9,630 bases of DNA, taken from positions 1 through 9,630 of the forward strand of contig VBEQ01000053.1 of assembly GCA_005881235.1 (NCBI GenBank). The letters are read 5' to 3'. Both the position numbers and the translations under genes were made by a program. This stretch comes from Chloroflexota bacterium. GTDB lineage: Bacteria; Chloroflexota; Dormibacteria; CF-121. Below are positions 1 to 5,557 of the stretch, one piece after another; the first letter of the stretch is position 1; each line of letters opens with the position of its first letter. The notes below the pieces were generated by a model that was not told the DNA's origin, searched no databases, and was given only the letters and a program-made list of their open reading frames with translations.

Positions 1-566
1 TTCTTCAGGCCCTGCTGCACCGGCTCGAGCTTGGCCGGGTCGGTAACGACATCGACCGTCTTGCCGTCGACCCGCGCGTCGCCGGCGCCCATATCGATCG
101 CCTCCAGTCCGATCTCGTCCGGGTCCCGCCCGTTGGCATCGATGACGATCTGGCCCTGGCGCGTGAACATCCACGCCACGCTGCCGGTGGCACCGAGGTT
201 GCCTCCCGCCCGGCTGAAGAGATTGCGGATCTCACCGCTGGTGCGATTGCGGTTGTCGGTCAGCGTGTCGACCATGATCGCCACGCCATGGGGTCCATAG
301 CCCTCGAAGCGCAGCTCCTCGAGCGTCGCGCCACCCAGCTCGCCGGTACCACGCTTGATGGCGCGCGTGACGTTGTCCTGCGGCATGTTGACGTCGCGCG
401 CCTTCTCCATCGCCAGGCGGAGGCGATAGTTGCCGTCCGGGCTTCCCCCACCCTCACGGGCGGCGATGGTGATCTCGCGGGCCATCTTGGTGAACTGCTG
501 GCCCTTCTTGGCATCGGTAAGGGCCTTCTTGTGCTTGATCGACGACCACTTGGAATGTCCTGACAT
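1..566 (-). CDS. yebC: YebC/PmpR-family transcriptional regulator / translation factor (3' end cut by window)
   Basis: The reading frame starts at ATG 566-564 and is still open at the left edge, giving 188 residues of a family usually near 240-250, so roughly the last quarter is missing. The N-terminus MSGHSKWSSIKHKKALTDAK is the family hallmark (SGHSKW..IKHKK..D..K), followed by F-T-K-MAREI, then GGG-x-P-x-x-N-x-R-L at about 39-49, a NMPxDN-x-x-RAIKRGTG segment near 59-73, and EGYGPxGVAxxV with T-DNRNRT near 87-109. This corresponds to the three-domain YebC fold. Family members bind DNA as regulators (PmpR, YebC) and some have been reported to help ribosomes translate difficult proline stretches. 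The gene starts 19 nt after tyrS on the same strand, so the two are probably co-transcribed. The weak Shine-Dalgarno (GGGGA) lies in a hairpin described separately. Identity is certain; which of the two roles applies cannot be told from sequence. Confidence 0.95.
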   Translation of the reverse strand, partial: MSGHSKWSSIKHKKALTDAKKGQQFTKMAREITIAAREGGGSPDGNYRLRLAMEKARDVNMPQDNVTRAIKRGTGELGGATLEELRFEGYGPHGVAIMVDTLTDNRNRTSGEIRNLFSRAGGNLGATGSVAWMFTRQGQIVIDANGRDPDEIGLEAIDMGAGDARVDGKTVDVVTDPAKLEPVQQGLK

Positions 567-569
567 CTT

Positions 570-583
570 TTCCCCGTGGGGAA
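570..583 (-). promoter_or_regulatory. Hairpin over the yebC ribosome binding site (candidate translational coupling element)
   Basis: The 19-nt gap between tyrS and yebC contains the perfect inverted repeat TTCCCCGTGGGGAA. In the minus-strand mRNA the 3' arm GGGGAA is also the only purine-rich Shine-Dalgarno-like stretch before the yebC ATG (GGGGAAAAG then ATG). A ribosome terminating at the tyrS TAA (588-586) would cover or melt the 5' arm, so the arrangement would suit translational coupling. The loop is only 2-4 nt and there is no U-tract, so a terminator is unlikely. The repeat is seen directly; the function is inferred. Confidence 0.4.
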
Positions 584-585
584 GT

Positions 586-1776
586 TTAACGCAGCTTCAG
601 GCGCACGACTCGATGCGATCCGCGCCGCAAAATCCAGCCGTCCTGGGGCGTGACCTTCTCTTCTGTCGAGCTCACCGGTTGATCGTTGATGCTGATCCCT
701 CGCTGGCCGGCCAGCCGGCGGGCCTCGCTCTTGCTGCTCGCGAGCCCAGCCTCGACAAAGAGCTGCGCAATGGTGCGCTCGCCCGGCGCAATCGACTGCT
801 CCTGCGGCCCGGCGTTGCGAAACGCGCCGCCCTCGTGGCGGTAGTCATCGGGCGCGGCCCCGGGATGGAATTGATTGACGAGGCGCTCAGCGAGCCGCTG
901 CTTGACGTCCTTAGGGTTCGCACCGTCACGTAAAGCCCGCTCTTCCTCGGCGATCTCGGCCGGGGTGGCATCGGTCGTCAACTGCAGGTAGCGGAGGATG
1001 AGATCATCCGGCACGGCCATTGCCTTGCGGTACATCACGTCAGGCGGCTCGTCGATGCCGATGTAGTTGTCCAGGCTCTTGCTCATTTTCTGAACGCCGT
1101 CGAGGCCTTCGAGCAGGGGCATCGTGTGGATGTCCTGCGGCGGCTGACCGTACGCCTCCTGGATGTCGCGCCCGACCAGCAGGTTGAAGGTCTGATCGGT
1201 GCCGCCCAGCTCGAGGTCCGACTTGACGGCAACCGAGTCGTACGCCTGCAGCAGCGGGTAGAGCAGCTCGTGCATGCCGACCGGCCGTCCCTCCCTCGTG
1301 CGCTTGGCGAAATCGTCGCGCGCCAGCATGCGCGCGACGGTGTAGCGGCTCATCAATTGCACCACGTCCTCGAGACGCATCGGGTCGAACCACTCCGACT
1401 GGTAGCGGACTTCGGTCTCGGCCTGATCCAGAATCTTCCAGGCCTGTTCGAGGTAGGTTTTCGCGGCGGCTGTGACCTCGTCCTTGGTCAGTTGCGGGCG
1501 CGTGACGTTCTGGCCGGACGGATCTCCGATGCGCGCGGTCCAGTCGCCGATGATCAGGACCGCGGTGTGTCCGTCTGCCTGGTAGCGGCGCAGCGCCCGC
1601 AAGACGACGGTGTGGCCGAGGTGGATGTCGGGGCGGGTAGGGTCGAGGCCCAGCTTGACGCGCAACCGGTCGCCGTGCTCGATGCGACGCTTCAAATGCT
1701 CGCGGTCGACGATCTCCACCGCGCCCGCGCTCACGGCGTTCCAGGCGCCGTGATCAGGATTTTGTCGCTTCTTCAT
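586..1776 (-). CDS. tyrS: Tyrosyl-tRNA synthetase
   Basis: Encodes 396 residues of a class I aminoacyl-tRNA synthetase that charges tRNA-Tyr with tyrosine in the cytoplasm. The HIGH signature is HLGH at residues 52-55 and KMSKS is at 230-234. The tyrosine-pocket segments YPLLQAYD (173-180) and GGTDQ (191-195) lie between them, and GDWTARIGDPSG follows the HIGH motif. Residues from about 334 to the end form an S4 RNA-binding domain (LFVEAGLASSKSEARRLAGQ...). Length and motif spelling fit the roughly 400-residue TyrRS group rather than the E. coli-like group. I chose ATG 1776; the frame is open further upstream but only through a TTG at 1851 and residues with no family similarity, and that extension would run across the likely promoter. 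There is no clear Shine-Dalgarno. The leader is too short for a T-box, so no tRNA-sensing riboswitch is present. It is followed closely by yebC and is divergent from the penicillin-binding protein gene. Confidence 0.97.
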   Translation of the reverse strand: MKKRQNPDHGAWNAVSAGAVEIVDREHLKRRIEHGDRLRVKLGLDPTRPDIHLGHTVVLRALRRYQADGHTAVLIIGDWTARIGDPSGQNVTRPQLTKDEVTAAAKTYLEQAWKILDQAETEVRYQSEWFDPMRLEDVVQLMSRYTVARMLARDDFAKRTREGRPVGMHELLYPLLQAYDSVAVKSDLELGGTDQTFNLLVGRDIQEAYGQPPQDIHTMPLLEGLDGVQKMSKSLDNYIGIDEPPDVMYRKAMAVPDDLILRYLQLTTDATPAEIAEEERALRDGANPKDVKQRLAERLVNQFHPGAAPDDYRHEGGAFRNAGPQEQSIAPGERTIAQLFVEAGLASSKSEARRLAGQRGISINDQPVSSTEEKVTPQDGWILRRGSHRVVRLKLR

Positions 1777-1802
1777 CGGTTCGTCACGCGTTCTAGACGC
1801 CG

Positions 1803-1808
1803 AGTATA
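1803..1808 (-). promoter_or_regulatory. Candidate -10 element for tyrS-yebC
   Basis: The minus strand reads TATACT here, five of six matches to the sigma-70-type -10 hexamer, about 27 bp upstream of the tyrS ATG. It would give a leader of roughly 20 nt. No convincing -35 hexamer is found 16-18 bp upstream (the minus strand there reads approximately ACAGGCAA), so the assignment rests on one hexamer and position. Confidence 0.4.
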
Positions 1809-1815
1809 TACGCGG

Positions 1816-1861
1816 TTGACGGAATTGCCTGTGCTTTTTTAACGATCTCAACCGTTATAGA
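1816..1861 (+). promoter_or_regulatory. Candidate promoter region for the penicillin-binding protein gene
   Basis: Two alternatives are visible. TTGACG (1816-1821), 16 bp, then TTTAAC (1838-1843) would start transcription near 1850 and leave a leader of about 16 nt without a Shine-Dalgarno. Alternatively TATAGA (1856-1861) lies only 4 bp before the GTG start codon at 1866, the distance expected if the transcript begins at or next to the start codon (leaderless mRNA). Neither is strong and nothing in the sequence decides between them. Confidence 0.3.
1840..1857. promoter_or_regulatory. Inverted repeat TAACG-N8-CGTTA in the divergent promoter region (possible operator)
   Basis: Five-base arms TAACG and CGTTA are separated by 8 bp, an 18-bp dyad in the only divergent intergenic region of the window. 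It overlaps or lies beside both candidate -10 elements of the plus-strand gene. Such spacing suits a dimeric helix-turn-helix protein, but 5-bp arms can arise by chance. Confidence 0.22.
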
Positions 1862-1865
1862 CGCG

Positions 1866-4361
1866 GTGTCGCCTGAGAAGCACCGCTTTGCTCGACTCGC
1901 CGCCATCCGCGTGCTCGCCATCAGCCGGATCAAGCGGCGGCGGCGCGGCCACGGGCCCAGGATCCTCATCATCGGCGTCACGCTCCTGGGCATGCTCAGC
2001 CTAGGAGGTGGTGCCGAGGCAGTCGACAAGTACCAGACCTATACCCGCGACCTGCCGAATCCCAGCTCACTCAACCCAAAGGAACTCGCGCAGGCGACCA
2101 ACATCTACGACCGTAACGGCGTACTGCTCTACGTCAAGCACACCGACGGCGTCATCCGCACGGTGATCCCGCTGGCCGCCATCTCCCCGCACCTCATCGA
2201 CGCCACCATCGCGCTCGAAGACCGGCAGTTCTACACCCATCAGGGGATCGACTTCCCACGCATCGTCGCGGCAGCGATCGCCGATCTGACCCACCAAGGC
2301 GTGCAGCAGGGCGCCAGCACGATCACCCAGCAGCTCGTCAAGCGGATGTTCGTGGGGAGCGCGAACTCCCTGGAACGCAAGGTCCGAGAGGCGACGTTGG
2401 CGCTTGAGATCGAGCGCCGCTTCTCCAAGAACGAGATCCTGACGCTTTACCTCAACCAGATCTTCTATGGGCACCAGGCCTATGGCATCGAGGCCGCGGC
2501 CCAGACCTATTTCGCCAAGTCCGCGAAGGATCTCGACATCGCCCAGGCCGCCATGCTTGCCGGTATCCCGAATGCGCCGTCGAGTTTCGACCCGTACAAT
2601 CCGGCGACCGCCGCCCAGGCGATGAGTCGCCAGGATCTCGTCCTGCGCGACATGCTCCGCGACCACTACATCAGCCAGCTCGAGTACGACAAGGCGGTCA
2701 AAGAGACGCTCACGTTTCAGGACGGGAGCATCCAGAAAGACCTCAAGGCCCCTTGGTTCGTCGACTATGTTCTCCGGCAGCTGAGCAAGCAGTACGGGGA
2801 AGCCGTGGTCGCGGGCGGTGGCCTGCGCGTCCAAACGACGCTCGACTACAACGTGCAGAAGATCGCCGAGAAGGCCGTCGCCACCAACGTCAACCGGCCC
2901 GACCTGAAGGCGCGAAACGTCAACAACGGTGCCGCCGAGGTCGTCGACCCCAACACCGGCCAGGTGCTCGCCATGGTTGGTAGCGCGAACTACTACGACC
3001 AGGCGATCGGCGGCCAGTACAACGTCATCACGGACGGCCAGGGCCGTCAGCCAGGTTCCTCCTTCAAGATTTATGAGTACGCCACGGCGCTCGCCAACGG
3101 GTATGCGCCGTCGAACCTGATCCTCGACAAGCAGGGCAAGATCGACGGCCATGCGTTCGTCGACTGGGACCATCGCGACGAAGGCGTCATCACCATCCGG
3201 CGCGCACTGGTCGAGTCGCGCAACATCCCGGCGATTCTGCTGCTGAAGCAGCTGGGCTACGACCGGGTCTTCCAAACGGCGCGCATGATGGGCCTGACCA
3301 GCGCGAACCTCACGCCCGAGCGCGGGCTCGCCCAGGCGATCGGCGCCAGCGAGGTCCTGCCGCTCGAGCACTTCAACGCCTACGGCGTGCTGGCATCAGG
3401 CGGCATCTACCACGAGCCCACCGTCATCCTCAAGGTGGTCGACAGCCAGGGCCGAGTCTTACAGGAATGGAAGCCGAACGTGGGCGTGCGCGTGCTGCCC
3501 GCCCAGGTCGCCTACATGATCAGCGACATCCTGCGCCCCGTCGGCGCGGCGCTCAACATCAAGCGGCCTTACGCCGCCAAGACGGGCACCACCGAGAACT
3601 GGCGCGACTCCTGGCTGATCGGTTACAACCCCGACGTCGTGATCGGCGCCTGGATGGGCCATACCTGTGCGGGCGGCTGCCCGGCCAACGTGAACTCCAA
3701 CCTCAACGTCGTCTGGGGTGTACAGGGTGCCGGGCTGATCTTCCGCGACATCTTCAACGGCTACGAAGCCAACCGACCGGTGAAGGACTTCCAGGTGCCG
3801 GACGGGCTCAAGAAAGTGACGGTGTGCGCGGCCAGCGGGTTGCTGGCGACGCCCAACTGCGCCGGCCAGACCATCTCGGACTGGTTCATCGCGGGCACCG
3901 CCCCGACCCGGGAGGACGACTGGTACCATCCGCTCCGGGTCTGCACCACCGACGGACTGCTCGCCACCTCCGACATCCCGGCCAACCTCACCACGGTCAA
4001 GACCTTCGTGAGCTATCCCCCGGGTTATCCGGAGGACATGAAGGACAAGAACGCTCCCCAGGCACCCACCCAGAACTGCCAGCTGTTCACGGAAACCACA
4101 CCGCCGACGCTGACGCTGGCGCAGGCACCAAAAGCGGACGGCACCGTCCTGGTCACCGCCACCGCGACCGACGATGAAGCGATCAAGGAAGTCGACTTCT
4201 ATCTCGATGGAGCCAACAAGCCCATCCGGTTGACCCAGGCCCCCTACACCTTCGTGATCAAGGGCTCCTCGGGCAGCACCCACACGCTGACCGTGCAGGC
4301 GTACGACTACAACCCCGCGAACGCTCCGGCGGTCCAGATGATCACGGTCACCCTCCCCTAG
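1866..4361 (+). CDS. Class A penicillin-binding protein (PBP1A-type transglycosylase/transpeptidase) with C-terminal Ig-like domain
   Basis: This 831-residue enzyme polymerises lipid II glycan strands and cross-links their peptides on the outer face of the cytoplasmic membrane. A short basic cytoplasmic segment (RIKRRRRGHG, 21-30) precedes one membrane anchor at about 32-48. The GT51 domain follows: ALEDRQFYTHQG with probable catalytic E118, GASTITQQLVKR at 149-160, and the family's FSKNEILTLYLNQIFYG segment from 186. The transpeptidase carries all three penicilloyl-enzyme motifs: SSFK (nucleophile S398), SRN (451-453) and KTGT (572-575). After about 640 comes a linker with repeated 'SGLLAT/DGLLAT' segments and six cysteines in the extracytoplasmic part (601, 605, 654, 665, 693, 738). 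The last ~85 residues (747-831) resemble a bacterial Ig-like (Big_7-type) domain. The start is GTG 1866; the next in-frame GTG (1911) would cost 15 residues and has no better ribosome site. It is alone on its strand, divergent from tyrS and convergent with mpg. Confidence 0.96.
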   Translation: MSPEKHRFARLAAIRVLAISRIKRRRRGHGPRILIIGVTLLGMLSLGGGAEAVDKYQTYTRDLPNPSSLNPKELAQATNIYDRNGVLLYVKHTDGVIRTVIPLAAISPHLIDATIALEDRQFYTHQGIDFPRIVAAAIADLTHQGVQQGASTITQQLVKRMFVGSANSLERKVREATLALEIERRFSKNEILTLYLNQIFYGHQAYGIEAAAQTYFAKSAKDLDIAQAAMLAGIPNAPSSFDPYNPATAAQAMSRQDLVLRDMLRDHYISQLEYDKAVKETLTFQDGSIQKDLKAPWFVDYVLRQLSKQYGEAVVAGGGLRVQTTLDYNVQKIAEKAVATNVNRPDLKARNVNNGAAEVVDPNTGQVLAMVGSANYYDQAIGGQYNVITDGQGRQPGSSFKIYEYATALANGYAPSNLILDKQGKIDGHAFVDWDHRDEGVITIRRALVESRNIPAILLLKQLGYDRVFQTARMMGLTSANLTPERGLAQAIGASEVLPLEHFNAYGVLASGGIYHEPTVILKVVDSQGRVLQEWKPNVGVRVLPAQVAYMISDILRPVGAALNIKRPYAAKTGTTENWRDSWLIGYNPDVVIGAWMGHTCAGGCPANVNSNLNVVWGVQGAGLIFRDIFNGYEANRPVKDFQVPDGLKKVTVCAASGLLATPNCAGQTISDWFIAGTAPTREDDWYHPLRVCTTDGLLATSDIPANLTTVKTFVSYPPGYPEDMKDKNAPQAPTQNCQLFTETTPPTLTLAQAPKADGTVLVTATATDDEAIKEVDFYLDGANKPIRLTQAPYTFVIKGSSGSTHTLTVQAYDYNPANAPAVQMITVTLP

Positions 4362-4971
4362 AACATGAACGGGTTAGGGTGGGGGCCTTCGACACTGATG
4401 GGCTGCTGAGAACCGCAAAGCGGTAGGGCAGGTCGACGGCGCGCGAGATGCCGATCCGCCGCGAAATCGCCACCTCACGATCCGGTACCGGCGCGCCAGT
4501 GGCGAGGCCAAGCGGGCCACGGGTGAAGTCGCGACCGTTGTCGACGAGGCTCAGGCCGAAGGCCCTGCCGACCTTGCCGGGACCGCTCAGCAGCCGGCTC
4601 TCCGGGCCATGGTCGCCGCGGGCGCGCATGATCTCGACCCCGGCCAGCGGCTCCAGCGCCCGCAGCAGCACCGCGCCGGCGGTGCCCTGGGCCCCTGCCG
4701 TGACGTTGAGGCAGTGGTGCATTCCGTAAGTGAAGTAAACGTAGGCGTGGCCGGCCGGGCCGAACATCACGGCATTCCGCGCGGTACGGCCGCGGAAGGC
4801 GTGCGACGCCGGGTCGGCCGCGCCCGTGTATGCCTCGGTCTCGACGATGCGACCGGCCAGCAGGCCTTCCGGTGTCTTGTAGAAGAGAACGCGGCCGAGT
4901 AGGTCGCGGGCGAGGACCACGGGGTCGCGGACAAAGAACCGGCGCGGGAGACGGGGCGTGGTCAGGGCCAC
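4348..4971 (-). CDS. mpg: 3-methyladenine DNA glycosylase, AAG/Mpg family
   Basis: The 207-residue product belongs to the alkyladenine/methylpurine DNA glycosylase family, which flips damaged purines (such as 3-methyladenine or hypoxanthine) out of DNA and hydrolyses the N-glycosidic bond to begin base-excision repair. RIVETEAYTG at 41-50 holds the catalytic glutamate (E46, equivalent to human AAG E125) and pocket tyrosine Y48 (human Y127); H57 matches human H136. VYFTYGM (78-84) supplies the DNA-intercalating tyrosine region, VLLRALEPL at 101-109 includes the counterpart of human R182, and LSGPGKVGRAFGL and RGPLGL are also conserved. The start is GTG 4971. Family similarity ends around residue 194, and the final residues form a basic tail whose codons overlap the convergent penicillin-binding protein gene by 14 bp. 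It sits 25 nt after the CvpA-like gene and is probably the last gene of the rpmI-pheST operon. Confidence 0.95.
   Translation of the reverse strand: MALTTPRLPRRFFVRDPVVLARDLLGRVLFYKTPEGLLAGRIVETEAYTGAADPASHAFRGRTARNAVMFGPAGHAYVYFTYGMHHCLNVTAGAQGTAGAVLLRALEPLAGVEIMRARGDHGPESRLLSGPGKVGRAFGLSLVDNGRDFTRGPLGLATGAPVPDREVAISRRIGISRAVDLPYRFAVLSSPSVSKAPTLTRSCSRGG
4371..4402 (+). other. G-run cluster just downstream of the penicillin-binding protein stop
   Basis: Ten bases after the TAG stop the plus strand reads GGGTTAGGGTGGGGG, then another GGG at 4400-4402: runs of 3, 3, 5 and 3 G with spacers of 3, 1 and 14. This is compatible with a three-run-plus-distant-run G-quadruplex in the 3' region of the plus-strand transcript. 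It is inside the mpg coding region (C-rich in mpg mRNA). No conventional stem-loop plus U-tract terminator was found here. Confidence 0.3.
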
Positions 4972-4972
4972 C

Positions 4973-4989
4973 TCTGCTGGCTTAGCAGA
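4973..4989 (-). promoter_or_regulatory. Hairpin over the mpg translation start region
   Basis: The gap between the CvpA-like gene and mpg contains a perfect 6-bp stem with 5-nt loop, TCTGCT-AAGCC-AGCAGA in mRNA sense. The 3' arm ends one base before the mpg GTG start and includes the only purine-rich stretch that could act as Shine-Dalgarno (AGCAGAG). It begins 7 nt after the upstream stop codon. No U-tract follows, so it is more likely a translational element than a terminator; the function is inferred. Confidence 0.38.
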
Positions 4990-4996
4990 TTTGCGG

Positions 4997-5557
4997 TTAG
5001 TGGCTGAGGAGCTGCGTGAAGTAGCTGCTGATACTGCTCGGCAGGACGAGTGAGAAGACAGCCCTCGTCAGCGGCTCGAAGGCGTAGAAGTGCGGGGCCA
5101 GCAGCGAGTTGTTGAACCAATCCTGGGCGGTGATGAACGCCGGTGGGTAGGCGTAGCCGCCTGGCAGCCTGGCGTTGACCAGGCCGACGCCGACGATCAA
5201 CATGACGGTGACCTCGAAGGCGCCGACGACGGCGCCCGCCAGGACCCCGGTGACGCGATCAAAGGCCGGCGCGATCATGGCGTCGAGGTAGCGCTGGTAG
5301 ACGGCGCCGAGCACCTCGAAGAGGATGATCGCCGCCGTCACGATCACGGTGTAGGTGACGACGTGCGCCCAGAGCGCCGAGGTGATGCCAAATGTGGTGC
5401 CGATATAGGTGGAGGTATTGGCGCTGGTCAGGGTCGCGGCGCCCACGCCGGCGAAGAGACCGGCAAAGGCGACGACGCGTCGCACCAGCCCGAAGGCCCA
5501 GCCGAGGCCGACGTTGGCGAAGAGAATGCACACGATGATCAGGTCCAGGAAGTCCAT
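4997..5557 (-). CDS. CvpA-family integral membrane protein
   Basis: A 186-residue hydrophobic protein with about four membrane segments (roughly 4-20, 27-45, 65-83 and 104-126). The opening MDFLDLIIV followed by a short loop with G-x-x-x-G-L-x-R is typical of the CvpA family, as is the segment 'FDRVTGVLAGAVVGAFEV' (99-116), which matches the family's D-(R/K)-x-x-G-x-x-x-G-x-x-(R/K)-G-like central signature. CvpA is named for a requirement in colicin V production, but chromosomal homologues are thought to act in envelope homeostasis; the molecular activity is not known. The C-terminal third (130-186) is likely outside or at the membrane surface. The ATG overlaps the pheT stop as TGATG and GAGGTG lies 8 nt upstream, so it is translated from the pheT transcript. 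The family call is good; the function remains open. Confidence 0.82.
   Translation of the reverse strand: MDFLDLIIVCILFANVGLGWAFGLVRRVVAFAGLFAGVGAATLTSANTSTYIGTTFGITSALWAHVVTYTVIVTAAIILFEVLGAVYQRYLDAMIAPAFDRVTGVLAGAVVGAFEVTVMLIVGVGLVNARLPGGYAYPPAFITAQDWFNNSLLAPHFYAFEPLTRAVFSLVLPSSISSYFTQLLSH

Noticed and set aside
1804..1811. GTATATAC palindrome as an operator
   Set aside because: An 8-bp palindrome mostly made by the TATA-like -10 element itself; the site needs no further explanation.
1777..1865. T-box or other riboswitch upstream of tyrS
   Set aside because: Only 89 bp separate tyrS from the divergent gene and the likely tyrS leader is about 20 nt, far too short; no specifier loop or antiterminator is visible.
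2067..3371. Long open frame on the minus strand, antisense to the penicillin-binding protein gene (434 codons); similar one at 3459-4283
   Set aside because: It lies wholly opposite a gene with all catalytic motifs, and its product is the Asp/Val/Arg/Gly-rich type expected of an antisense frame in high-GC DNA; no family resemblance.
4412..4424. ACCGC-AAA-GCGGT stem-loop as a terminator for the penicillin-binding protein gene
   Set aside because: Five base pairs with a 3-nt loop, inside the mpg coding region and with no U-tract after it on either strand.
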